DNA from: Nostoc calcicola FACHB-3891
GTDB lineage: Bacteria; Cyanobacteriota; Cyanobacteriia; Cyanobacteriales; Nostocaceae
Length of the DNA: 64,000 nt
Assembly: GCF_014697355.1 (NCBI RefSeq)
Contig: NZ_JACJRQ010000005.1
Span: 186,001 to 250,000 of the forward strand
Direction: 5' to 3'
Part shown: in pieces, positions 27,421-36,341 of the stretch
Numbering within the stretch: position 1 is the first letter of the stretch
Layout: each line of letters opens with the position of its first letter
The notes under the pieces: model-generated
What the model was told of the DNA's origin: nothing
Database searches by the model: none
Seen by the model: only the letters and a program-made list of their open reading frames with translations
Made by a program: the position numbers and the translations under genes

Positions 27421-28148
27421 TTGAGTCTTTATGCTGTTTTCATAAACTATTTTTACAAACCTATTGACTAATTATTCAATTAAGGTTATTTACTTAAATA
27501 CCAACAAGGTTTACAAAAACCAGAGTTGAAACGTCAGAAACTAAAGAAAGCAAAAATCCGTCACAGCTGTTGTGAGCTTGCTGCAACGGATGAAGGAAAA
27601 ATTAAAACGCCGAGAGGGAGCAGGGAAAATGCTTGCGCCACAAGGATAGAAAGAGAGCAAAAACGAAGAAGAAAACTTTACCTGATTGCTTTGTACTTTT
27701 TACCTTGTACCTTTTACCCAGTTTCCCCCTTGGCGTTTCCTACTGTGCTAGATGTGCAAAATATATAGTTTTTAGTTGAAGAGAAAAGTATTGTAAACAT
27801 CATTTTTGATGTATAACATAAAACGCTGAACACAAACGAGTCATCGAAAAAGCTTGATTTGCAAGTATTTGGGCGATTGTTACGGAAAGTCCCAGAGAAA
27901 ATAAATAAAATATTAAATTTAGTAGAATCACTGTAGTCAGTCCCCAAAAGTCAATAATTCGATGAGTATCTAAATTGGAATCAGGGACTGGGGACTAGGG
28001 ACTGGGAAAGGAATATTTTCACGATCTCGTTGTGTGAGAGGCTATCGTTCGAGTAAAAACAAGATTATTGTAGATGTGTTAAGCGCATATTTGGAGATTA
28101 ATTATCATAAGAAATATAAACTGCGCCTAGCGCACCATCTTGTATTAG
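27421..28148. other. Intergenic region with no supported gene
   Basis: A 243-base open frame at 27526-27768 has a basic, low-complexity product and ends in TTGTACTTTTTACC repeats; it is not credible. GGGACTGGGGACTAGGGACT tandem (27985-28007) is an STRR. Otherwise AT-rich. Confidence 0.4.
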
Positions 28149-28546
28149 GGTGCGTTACGGCTTTAGAGGTTGTTTGAAAAGTCCTCTCGGTATCAAAACG
28201 TTCTAGATCCCCCTAAATTCCCCTTAAAAAGGGGGACTTTGATTCCAGTTCCCCCCTTTTTAAGGGCAGGGCTGTTTCATTCGCTGATGATGGGGATTTG
28301 TCAAGAGGATAATCTCACGCAAAGGCGCAAAGGCGCAAAGGAAAATCGTGTATTTGGGTTGAAGGCGCAAAAGTTTTTTACTGGAATTGTGCGCTTACTC
28401 TCAATTTTTATCTCTTTGCATCTTGCAATTTCACCCATTTTAAGGAATGAAACAGCCCTGCTTTTTAAGGGGGGTTAGGGGGGATCTAAAAGTCTCCAAA
28501 ATCACAAAGAAACACTTTTCAAACAACCTCTTAGCCTAACGCACTC
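28149..28546. mobile_element. MITE-like element with a second element nested inside
   Basis: The outer ends are inverted: GAGGTTGTTTGAAAAGT at 28166-28182 against its complement at 28514-28530. Homology extends outward (GTGCGTTA) and inward (TAGATCCCCCTAA against TTAGGGGGGATCTA). Inside, at 28267-28460, another perfect 16-bp inverted repeat (CAGGGCTGTTTCATTC / GAATGAAACAGCCCTG) encloses GCGCAAAGGCGCAAAGG repeats. TTTTTAAGG flanks the inner element on both sides, like a target-site duplication. No transposase gene. Confidence 0.72.
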
Positions 28547-28579
28547 TACTTAAGATTTATTTTATAAATGATCTCTGAT

Positions 28580-30043
28580 TTATCTAGATCTAATAGCAGC
28601 ATAGTTAGTTTTATAAACAGGAAGTGTTTCTTTAGCTTGTATAGAAACAGAGCTATTTTCTGGAATAGCTTCTAATAAATTAATTGCTTGCTTCCATTTG
28701 TCTTTTGCTTGCTGGCGAGTGATTGCTGAATGAGGCGAATTTTGTACAAAAAAAGTAGCTTCTATTGCTAGCTTTTGGGCTGATTTTAAGTTGGTGAGTG
28801 CTTTTTTTTCAGTTAAGACTATTTGACTGATAGCGTTATAGTTAATCTGATAACGAGTTAATTTATTCTTTGCTTTATCAGAAACTGATGTTTGACTGGG
28901 AATGCTATTTAACAAGTTTATTGCTTGATACCATTTAGTTTCTGCTTGTTGCCAAACTTGTAGGGAATGTGGCGGCTTTTGAACTAGAGAAGCAGCTTCC
29001 ATGCCCAGCTTTTGAGCAGATTTAAAATTAGCGATCGCTCTTTCTTCTGGAGTTAAACTGAGACTTTGTAATTGGGGATTTTGGTTTCGCATTTGCCAAC
29101 CACCAAAACCTAATACTAATAGACTGGAGACGATAAAAAAACCTGAACGTACTATTTTTTGTGCCGAAATCTTTGGGAGTATTTCTAATTTTTTGCTAAC
29201 AATGAGTTCTTTAGTACTTTGTTGTTCAATCTTTTTTAGAGCTTCTTCTGCCTCTTCTCTTAAAGAATCACCCTGAATGATTAAACTAGCAATTTTTTCT
29301 TGAAAAATATCACATTCATTTAAAATGTCTGTTAACTCTTGAATTGTACCATCACTTGATATAATTAATTCGTGGTCATCATCCAACCACTCTAAAGCAA
29401 ATCCAGATTTACCACAAAAAGCAGAAACACCTAATAATATAGTTAATAAACTATGACTGGTTTTGATAGTGTTAAAAATATAATTTAATTTTTGTTGTAG
29501 TTGTAATAATTCCTTTTGGGAATTGCTGATTTTTTGAATTTGATACTCTAAATTTTTAGAGTTACCAAAGACTGAATTACTTTTTAAATTTTCAGCAATT
29601 GCTTTAAATTTAGCGGGTAAGCTGACATGGTGACTGTCAGAATTGAGTTGGTTGACCAGCTGAACATCACTGAGAATGTCAGCAGCTAAAGCCTGTAAAA
29701 AATAACCCCATTCAATCCAGGCATCAATTTTTTTTTGTAAATCATTTAATGAAAGCTTAGTTTCCCGATTACCAAATTTTGCGCTTAAGGTTGGCTCTAA
29801 TCCAATATGAGGGATTAAAAAATTAGGTACTGTGTTAGTTCGAGAAAGTGTAGCGACCGCCGAATTTTTAATGTTGCCAAATTTTAATTCCTGAACAATT
29901 AACTTTTGAATCTTCCTGAGTTCTTCTTGAGCATTATCGATCAGGATAATTTGTTGCATAATTTCCTGAGAATCGCCAATAGTTAGCTTCAAATTCTGAA
30001 TTAATTTTGGTAATTCATTAACAAGTAATTCTAGGTTAGCCAT
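28580..30043 (-). CDS. Coiled-coil membrane protein with duplicated C-terminal helical repeat
   Basis: 487 aa, family not recognised. Residues ~1-300 are helical and coiled-coil rich (EEAEEALKKIEQQSTKELIV). One hydrophobic segment (about 312-330, SGFFIVSSLLVLGFGGW) follows. The C-terminus has two homologous ~75-residue units: AIANFKSAQKLGMEAASLVQ, WQQAETKWYQAINLLNSIPS, and ALTNLKSAQKLAIEATFFVQ, RQQAKDKWKQAINLLEAIPE. This W(x)nAI-LL-IP repeat recurs in cyanobacterial membrane-anchored proteins. Single-pass topology with a long cytoplasmic part is likely; function unknown. Confidence 0.75.
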   Translation of the reverse strand: MANLELLVNELPKLIQNLKLTIGDSQEIMQQIILIDNAQEELRKIQKLIVQELKFGNIKNSAVATLSRTNTVPNFLIPHIGLEPTLSAKFGNRETKLSLNDLQKKIDAWIEWGYFLQALAADILSDVQLVNQLNSDSHHVSLPAKFKAIAENLKSNSVFGNSKNLEYQIQKISNSQKELLQLQQKLNYIFNTIKTSHSLLTILLGVSAFCGKSGFALEWLDDDHELIISSDGTIQELTDILNECDIFQEKIASLIIQGDSLREEAEEALKKIEQQSTKELIVSKKLEILPKISAQKIVRSGFFIVSSLLVLGFGGWQMRNQNPQLQSLSLTPEERAIANFKSAQKLGMEAASLVQKPPHSLQVWQQAETKWYQAINLLNSIPSQTSVSDKAKNKLTRYQINYNAISQIVLTEKKALTNLKSAQKLAIEATFFVQNSPHSAITRQQAKDKWKQAINLLEAIPENSSVSIQAKETLPVYKTNYAAIRSR

Positions 30044-30251
30044 AAATACCCCTTAGGGATTTGTCGAAAATATATGCGAAACAATTAAAATGGCTGGAGT
30101 AAGAGCATAACCACTCCTATTGCATCTAAGCATCCTAAATCAATGACAAATTTCAGGAACTATAGAATATATAGTTCCCGGAAATCTTACTAAAGTAACA
30201 ATTTCAGCTTAAAAATCCGACACAATAGCAAATCTACCTATTCACTAACGT

Positions 30252-31649
30252 ATGAATGAAGTTGATTTAGCATTTACCCCAGCACTAGAGTTAGCCCAAT
30301 TAATCCGTCAGCGGGAAGTATCACCGCTAGAGTTGGTAGAAATATATTTAGAACGGATTGGGCAGTTGAATCCCCAATTAGGAAGTTATTTTACAGTTAC
30401 GGCAGAAACGGCGATCGCAGATGCCAAAGCCAAAACAGAATTACTCACAACTACCTCAGAACTACCGCCATTTTTTGGTGTGCCGATTTCCATTAAAGAC
30501 CTGAATGCGGTAGCAGGTGTTGCCTGTACTTACGGAAATCCGGCATTAATCAACAATATCGCTAACTATGATGATGGCGTTGTGACGCGGATTAAACAAG
30601 CTGGGTTTACTATTCTCGGTAAAACAGCCACTTCCGAGTTAGGTTCATTTCCTTACAGCGAACCTACGGGTTTTCCCGCAGCGAGAAATCCGTGGAATTT
30701 AGAATACACTCCTGGCGGTTCTAGTGGTGGTGCAGCGGCGGCGGTAGCAGCCGGATTGTGTGCGATCGCTCAAGGTTCTGATGGCGGCGGTTCGATTCGG
30801 GGGCCTGCGGCTTGTTGTGGTTTGGTGGGACTCAAACCATCACGGGGTAGGGTAAGTAAAGCACCTGTAGGCGAACGCTTGGCTGGAATTGCCGTCAACG
30901 GGCCGATCGCCCGGACTGTGGCTGATGCTGCTGCGCTTTTGGATGCCATATCGGGCTACATCACAGGCGATCCTTACTGGTTACCAGATCCTGAAACATC
31001 ATTTCTCGCCGCCAGCGAAACAAAACCTGGTGCTTTGCGAATTGCCTTTGACACTAGTATTTTTCCTTTGGGAGAAGCTGACGCCAACTGTCAGCAAGGA
31101 GTCCGAGAAACAGTCCAGTTATTAGAACAACTCGGTCATCAAGTTGAACGGAAATCTCCAGATTTCAGCGGTTTAGTTGAACCATTTCAAATTGTTTGGC
31201 AAGCTGGGATAGCTGCGTCAGGACTTCCTGTTGAAGCCTTACAACCAGTGAATCGCTGGCTATTTGCCCGCACAGGTTCCGTAGCTGAGTACCTGCAAGC
31301 GGTTGCCAAAATGCAGGTAGTGGCACGGCAAATTGTGGCATTTTTCGATACCGTTGATGTGCTGGTATTGCCAGTTTATTTACATTCACCCATTCGTGTT
31401 GGGGAATGGGCTAATCTGAGTCCAGAAGAAACATTCCAAAATATTATTCAATGGGTTGCCCCTTGTCCGCCTGCCAATGCAACTGGACAACCAGCGATCG
31501 CCATTCCTGTAGGATTTGATAGTAAGGGTTTACCCATCAGTGTGCAGCTCATTGGCAAGCCGGCGGCTGAAGCCACACTCATCAGCCTAGCAGCACAAAT
31601 AGAAGCGGCTAAACCTTGGATTCATCATCGTCCAGCCTTGGCTACATAA
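30252..31649 (+). CDS. Amidase-signature family hydrolase
   Basis: 465 aa. The complete Ser-cisSer-Lys triad is in place: Lys82 (PISIKDLNAV), cis-Ser157 (PGGSSGGAAAA), and nucleophile Ser181 (GSDGGGSIRGPAACCG). The length fits amidases and GatA-like proteins, but it stands alone with no GatB/C nearby, so it is probably a general amidase, not the tRNA amidotransferase. The substrate is unknown. The stop codon TAA overlaps the left end of a MITE-like element. Confidence 0.92.
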   Translation: MNEVDLAFTPALELAQLIRQREVSPLELVEIYLERIGQLNPQLGSYFTVTAETAIADAKAKTELLTTTSELPPFFGVPISIKDLNAVAGVACTYGNPALINNIANYDDGVVTRIKQAGFTILGKTATSELGSFPYSEPTGFPAARNPWNLEYTPGGSSGGAAAAVAAGLCAIAQGSDGGGSIRGPAACCGLVGLKPSRGRVSKAPVGERLAGIAVNGPIARTVADAAALLDAISGYITGDPYWLPDPETSFLAASETKPGALRIAFDTSIFPLGEADANCQQGVRETVQLLEQLGHQVERKSPDFSGLVEPFQIVWQAGIAASGLPVEALQPVNRWLFARTGSVAEYLQAVAKMQVVARQIVAFFDTVDVLVLPVYLHSPIRVGEWANLSPEETFQNIIQWVAPCPPANATGQPAIAIPVGFDSKGLPISVQLIGKPAAEATLISLAAQIEAAKPWIHHRPALAT

Positions 31650-31773
31650 GGGACTTCCAACTAAAAAAATATCCCATCGCTTTGAGGGCAGGGGGCAGGG
31701 GGCAGGGGGCAGGGAGAAAGAAAGTCGTTTTGATGGGCGTCAAATGGGATAATTTATTTTCTGGAAGTCCCTA
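31648..31773. mobile_element. MITE-like element, AAGGGACTTCC ends (copy 1)
   Basis: About 28-bp terminal inverted repeats: AAGGGACTTCCAACTAAAAA to ATATCCCAT, and the reverse complement AGGGACTTCCAGAAAATAAA to TTATCCCAT. The core is GGGCAGGGGGCAGGGGGCAG tandem. A second copy is at 57306-57430. Confidence 0.75.
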
Positions 31774-32180
31774 AGTCAAAATTCTCAAAACGACGAAAAA
31801 GGCAAATGGTGATATCACCATAGCGCAACACCCAACTTCTAACTTTCAACTTCAGCTTCTTCAAACAGCAACTAATTGAAGTGAAGTTGGAAGTTGAAGT
31901 CGGAATTGATCGCAAGTACAGCGCGTTGCAACCAGCAGTCAACTATTGCGTACAAAATCGCCATAAATAACCAATAACGAGTTATTCAAGACAATTTGGC
32001 AAGAAAGCAGCTGGTGAAATATGAAAAAATTCTGCCAGTTCTTCAATGTGTCTGGTTGTTAATTTGCGTCGTTTTTTCAATATGGCCATAAACCACGTAG
32101 TAGGGAACATTGCCCTGCCCCTGCGAAAATTTATGGCTCAATTAACTGAAAATAGCTGTAAGTGATTAAAGTCGAGATTC
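31774..32180. other. Spacer upstream of the TPR/OGT gene
   Basis: Contains an inverted pair CAACTTCTAACTTTCAACTTC (about 31830-31850) against GAAGTTGGAAGTTGAAGT (about 31882-31900), both STRR-like. No gene or RNA recognised. Confidence 0.4.
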
Positions 32181-34829
32181 ATGGAGAATATTCGCCAACC
32201 GAATTCGGACAACAGCCATATCTCTTCGCCCAAAGGATTTGGGAGTCAATCCCCGAAAAAACCAAAGCTAACTAACAGACAACAATCTCCCAATGTTGAC
32301 CAGTTATTTGCCCAAGCAGTCAACTACCATCAGCAGCAGCAGTTCGATCGAGCCCTAAATGCCTATCGGCAAGTCTTAGCCATTGACCCCAAATATATAG
32401 ATGCCCTGACGAATTTGGGAAGTCTGCTCAAACGCTTGGGACAAGTTGAAGAAGCGATCGCTATCTACCGCCAGGGGTTAGCATTAAAACCTGAAAGTGC
32501 AGAAACTTGGTTCAATCTTGGCAATGCCCTCCACGAAATCAGGCAATTAGAGGCAGCAGAATCAGCTTTTAGTCAGACAGTGCGGCTCAAACCGAATTTG
32601 GGTGTTGCCCACTTCAAGCTGGGAAAAGTTCTCCAAGAACAAGAAAAATTGATCCAGGCGGTAGACTGCTATCGGCAAGCGATTACCCTGATGCCGGATT
32701 CCGCCCAAGCTTACACCAACCTGGGCAATGTCCTCAAAGCCCTCGGTCAATTAGAGGCAGCCGTGGCTCACCATCGCCAAGCACTGCAACTGCAACCTAA
32801 CTCGGCACAAGGGTATTACAATTTGGGTAACGCCCTCACCGCCCAAGAGCAACACGAATCAGCCACAGCAGCCTATCAACAGGCACTCCAACTCCAACCA
32901 GACTGGGCCGAAGCCCTGTTAAATCTGGCGGTTGCGTATCTGGCTTTGGAGAATTTCCAGGAGGCAGAGCAAGCTTTAAAACAGGCTGTGGTTCTCAAAA
33001 GTGACCTCAGCCTAGCCCACTTCCATCTGGGCAAACTGCTACAGAAACAGGGCGACACTGCCGCTGCTGAAGTCCACCTCCACCAATGTTGGCAGCTTCA
33101 GCCCGATGAACCAAAGGCTTTGGAGGCTCTGCTGTTAGTCCTGCAAACTCAGGGGAAATATTCCCAGGCGATCGCTTTGTTGCAGGATCGCCTCAAACGC
33201 CATCCCGATGGAGCGATCGCCCACTGCTACCTGGGCACTCTCTACAACAATATTGGTCACTTTCTTGAGGCAATAAGGCACCTACAGCAAGCATTGCAAC
33301 TTGACTCCAACCTCGCAATTGCCCACAATAATCTCGGCTATGCCTTGATTCAAAATGGGCAATTGAGTGCAGGAATAGATAGTTGTCTACGGGCAATTGA
33401 GATTCAGCCGAATTTAGCGATCGCCTACCTCAACCAGGGTCTTGCCCTAAATAACCAAGGCAGAGTTCCAGAAGCGATCGCCTGCTTCCAAGAAACCCTG
33501 CGGATTGACCCAGACTATCACCCAGGTCACTCCAATCTGCTGTATGCGCTCAATTACTCCCCAGATTACAGCGCTGCCACAGTTGCCGGTGTCCACCACC
33601 AGTGGGGTCAGCAAGTCACAAAGCTGACGGGGGGACGCGGGGACGGGGAGACACGGAGAGGTTTGAATAATTTCAAATCCAAAATCCAAGTTGCGCTTCT
33701 AGCGCACCAAAGGTGCGACCCAAAATCCAAAATTCTTCGTGTGGGTTACGTCTCCCCAGACTTCCGCCAACACTCAGTCACCTATTTTTTCGAGCCAATT
33801 CTTAGGCATCACAACCCTAGCCAAGTAGAAACTTTTTGCTATGCCAATGTCCCTAACCCAGATGCAGTTACCGAACGCCTCCGTGGGTTGTGCCACAACT
33901 GGCGGCATGTTTACAACATGGGCGATGACCAATTGGCTGATTTAGTGCGATTTGATGACATTGACATCTTGGTAGATTTGGCAGGTCACACCGGTAGTAA
34001 CCGCCTGCCTATGTTTGTCCGCCAGCCCGCACCCATTCAAGTTACTTATTTGGGCTATCCGAATACCACAGGTTTAGCCAATATGAATTACCGCCTCACG
34101 GATACCTGGGCCGATCCTCCCGGTTTGACAGATGAGTATTACACCGAGGAACTCATCCGTCTACCTCGCTGCTTTTTGTGTTATCAGCCCTCCCCCACAG
34201 CCCCGCCAGTGATGGACTTACCCGCCAAGAGTATGGGGCGAATTACCTTTGGTTCCTTCAACAACTTGCCCAAAATCACCCCAGAAGTGATTGCCCTGTG
34301 GTCACAAATTCTCGACTTTGTGCCGAATTCCCGGATCATCCTCAAGATTCGCTGGTTCGACGATCGACCAACCCGCGATCGCTATCTATCATTGTTTGCC
34401 GACTGCGGTATTGACAGCCATCGGGTGAAGTTAATTGGGATGATTCCAGACTCCAATCGCCACCTCGCTTTCTATGGCAACATTGACATTGCCCTCGACC
34501 CCTTTCCCTACCACGGTACAACCACCACTTGCGAGGCACTATGGATGGGTGTTCCAGTGATTACCCTAGCTGGACAGACCCATGTCAGTCGGGTGGGAGT
34601 TAGCTTGCTGACCACTGTAGGCGTACCAGAGTTGATTGCCTCCACTCCCCAGGAATATGTGGCTAAAGCAGTAGCTTTGGCATCAGATCTGCCGACACTA
34701 AGCCAGTTGCGGTTCAATCTCCGGCAACAAGTAGCTGCTTCTGCTCTGTGCGATGCTGTTGCCCATACCCAGGCTCTGGAAGCCATCTATCGACAGTTGT
34801 GGCAGCGGTCTGTCCAAGTCGCAGATTAA
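32181..34829 (+). CDS. TPR protein with GT41 (O-GlcNAc transferase/SPINDLY-like) domain
   Basis: 882 aa. Residues ~35-470 are about a dozen tetratricopeptide repeats (e.g. ALTNLGSLLKRLGQVEEAIA, AYTNLGNVLKALGQLEAAVA). Residues ~520-870 are the GT41 catalytic region: LRVGYVSPDFRQHSVTYFFE (catalytic-lobe His), DILVDLAGHTGSNRLPMFVR, PAPIQVTYLGYPNTTGLANM, FGSFNNLPKITPEVIALWSQ, ALDPFPYHGTTTTCEALWMG and THVSRVGVSLL. It transfers a sugar (GlcNAc or fucose in relatives) to Ser/Thr of proteins or another acceptor. Between TPR and GT41, residues ~483-520 are encoded by intergenic-type repeats (GGGGGACGCGGGGACGGGGA, AAATCCAAAATCC), an in-frame invasion. Confidence 0.92.
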   Translation: MENIRQPNSDNSHISSPKGFGSQSPKKPKLTNRQQSPNVDQLFAQAVNYHQQQQFDRALNAYRQVLAIDPKYIDALTNLGSLLKRLGQVEEAIAIYRQGLALKPESAETWFNLGNALHEIRQLEAAESAFSQTVRLKPNLGVAHFKLGKVLQEQEKLIQAVDCYRQAITLMPDSAQAYTNLGNVLKALGQLEAAVAHHRQALQLQPNSAQGYYNLGNALTAQEQHESATAAYQQALQLQPDWAEALLNLAVAYLALENFQEAEQALKQAVVLKSDLSLAHFHLGKLLQKQGDTAAAEVHLHQCWQLQPDEPKALEALLLVLQTQGKYSQAIALLQDRLKRHPDGAIAHCYLGTLYNNIGHFLEAIRHLQQALQLDSNLAIAHNNLGYALIQNGQLSAGIDSCLRAIEIQPNLAIAYLNQGLALNNQGRVPEAIACFQETLRIDPDYHPGHSNLLYALNYSPDYSAATVAGVHHQWGQQVTKLTGGRGDGETRRGLNNFKSKIQVALLAHQRCDPKSKILRVGYVSPDFRQHSVTYFFEPILRHHNPSQVETFCYANVPNPDAVTERLRGLCHNWRHVYNMGDDQLADLVRFDDIDILVDLAGHTGSNRLPMFVRQPAPIQVTYLGYPNTTGLANMNYRLTDTWADPPGLTDEYYTEELIRLPRCFLCYQPSPTAPPVMDLPAKSMGRITFGSFNNLPKITPEVIALWSQILDFVPNSRIILKIRWFDDRPTRDRYLSLFADCGIDSHRVKLIGMIPDSNRHLAFYGNIDIALDPFPYHGTTTTCEALWMGVPVITLAGQTHVSRVGVSLLTTVGVPELIASTPQEYVAKAVALASDLPTLSQLRFNLRQQVAASALCDAVAHTQALEAIYRQLWQRSVQVAD

Positions 34830-34835
34830 TAGCAA

Positions 34836-35591
34836 ATGCTATCAAACCTTGGATTGGGTATCGTCCAGCTTTTGCAATCTAAAGCTAATATGCAGGCATC
34901 CCTCGAACAACTTTCACAAATTACTGTGTTTGTAGGTTTAGAAACAGCAGACACACTAACTTTGCAACCCTACACCCAGGTGCAACGCTATCGCAAAGGA
35001 GAGATTATTCTGCATGAAGGCGATCGCTTACCAGTAAAACTGTATGCTGTCGTTAGTGGATTAATTCAAGTCAGTAAAACAGCAACAACGGGGAAAGAAA
35101 CGATTTTCCGCGTCCTCGCTGCTGGAGAAATTTTTGCGGCTCCTGCTTTGTTAGGAAATGGCATTTCTCCGGCAACTGTAACTGCTGAATCTGATTGTGA
35201 GATTCTAACTGTAGAGCGAGATGCTTTATTAAAAGCTATTGGGCAAAATCCCGAAATTGCATTACGAATGCTGATGGTTTTTAATAGTCGGATTCAGCAA
35301 TTACATGAAACAGTCCACGGATTAGTTTCGGAAAGAGCTATTGTTCGTCTTGCGAGATTAATTCAATATTTTGCTGGAGAATCGGGAACTGATTTCACTG
35401 CACAGGGAGAGTGTTTAAAAGTCAAATTGCCTTATTATCGCATGGCTCGGAGTAGCGGCATTACTTACGAAGAATGTGTGCGGTTAATTAAAAGGCTTAA
35501 GTCAGTAATTGCCTATAATCGGGGTGGGAAGATTACAATACTTGATGCCCAAAAATTAGATGCGATCGCTTCTAGTTTAGATAATAATTAA
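34836..35591 (+). CDS. Crp/Fnr-family transcriptional regulator
   Basis: 251 aa, or 233 aa from the alternative ATG at 34890 (MQASLEQLSQITVF); neither start has a strong ribosome-binding site. An N-terminal cyclic-nucleotide-binding-like beta-barrel (about 45-140; GEIILHEGDRLPVKLYAVVS) and the long dimer helix (IALRMLMVFNSRIQQLHETV) are followed by a C-terminal winged helix (MARSSGITYEECVRLIKRLK as recognition helix). The cAMP-binding RS motif of Crp is not seen, so the ligand is unknown. It begins 6 bp after the GT41 gene and may be co-transcribed with it. Confidence 0.88.
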   Translation: MLSNLGLGIVQLLQSKANMQASLEQLSQITVFVGLETADTLTLQPYTQVQRYRKGEIILHEGDRLPVKLYAVVSGLIQVSKTATTGKETIFRVLAAGEIFAAPALLGNGISPATVTAESDCEILTVERDALLKAIGQNPEIALRMLMVFNSRIQQLHETVHGLVSERAIVRLARLIQYFAGESGTDFTAQGECLKVKLPYYRMARSSGITYEECVRLIKRLKSVIAYNRGGKITILDAQKLDAIASSLDNN

Positions 35592-36140
35592 CTAGATAGA
35601 CTGTGATATTTTCCACTCAGTTTCAAGAATAGCGTAAATAAAACTATCATGCCATTTACCTTTAATCAATTCCTTTTCTTGCATATGACCTTCACGACGC
35701 ATACCAATTTTTTCTAATACTTTAAAAGAGGCAATATTTTCTGCAATACACCACGACCATATTCGATGCATTTTTAATTCTTCAAAGCCAAATTTTAAAA
35801 TTGCTTGTGCTGCTTCTGTTGCATAACCTTGTCTCCAATACTCAGAGTTTAGTTCATAGCCAATGTTTGCTTCTCGCAGTTTAGAGTCGTTAATACGAAT
35901 ACCACAATTGCCAATCAATCGATTTTCTTCTTTCAGAACAACAGCTAACTGAAACTTTGTTCGTGGTTGCTCTTTTTGCTGAGTAATAAACATTTGAATA
36001 AACTCATAAACATCGTTTTCTGTACGATGCGTCCAGTGCGAGTAGAGTAAGTATAAGGGATTCGATTGATAAGCAAAAACCGCTTGCGAATCTGATTCGA
36101 CAAACTCACGCATTAGCAAGCGGTTTGTTTCTAATTTCAT
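35592..36140 (-). CDS. GNAT acetyltransferase (RimJ/RimL-like)
   Basis: 182 aa from ATG at 36140, giving MKLETNRLLMREFVESDSQA, the family-typical start; ATGs at 36206 and 36194 would add unconserved residues. IGYELNSEYWRQGYATEAAQ is motif A (RQGYATEA), and WCIAENIASFKVLEKIGMRR is motif B. Members acetylate ribosomal-protein N-termini or small molecules; the substrate here is unknown. It is convergent with the Crp-type gene with no gap. A MITE-like element lies immediately upstream. Confidence 0.88.
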   Translation of the reverse strand: MKLETNRLLMREFVESDSQAVFAYQSNPLYLLYSHWTHRTENDVYEFIQMFITQQKEQPRTKFQLAVVLKEENRLIGNCGIRINDSKLREANIGYELNSEYWRQGYATEAAQAILKFGFEELKMHRIWSWCIAENIASFKVLEKIGMRREGHMQEKELIKGKWHDSFIYAILETEWKISQSI

Positions 36141-36215
36141 GTGTTTTGTAGTTAATTCCAGGGTATTTGATAATTTTAACGAGTTCGGTGGCATCGTTCC
36201 AACCATACTATTAAT

Positions 36216-36306
36216 TAGACCTCTTGCAAAAGTCCTTCTTTGCGTTCTCTTCTCTGCGCCTCTGCGCCTCTGCGTGATAGAAATTCATATTTATGCAAGA
36301 GGTCTA
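36216..36306. mobile_element. MITE-like element, TAGACCTCTTGCA ends
   Basis: Perfect 13-bp inverted repeats at 36216-36228 and 36294-36306 enclose 65 bases with a CTCTGCGCCTCTGCGCCTCT tandem. It sits between the GNAT gene's upstream region and the EndoU gene. Confidence 0.7.
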
Positions 36307-36341
36307 TTGATTCGGCTCGATTTCAGCCTCCAATACCCAGT

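Noticed and set aside
27526..27768. 80-residue open frame after the ankyrin gene
   Set aside because: Basic low-complexity product, ends in STRR sequence, no Shine-Dalgarno.
30252..31649. GatA subunit of the amidotransferase
   Set aside because: Triad fits the whole amidase-signature family; no gatB/gatC nearby and sequence blocks do not favour GatA specifically.
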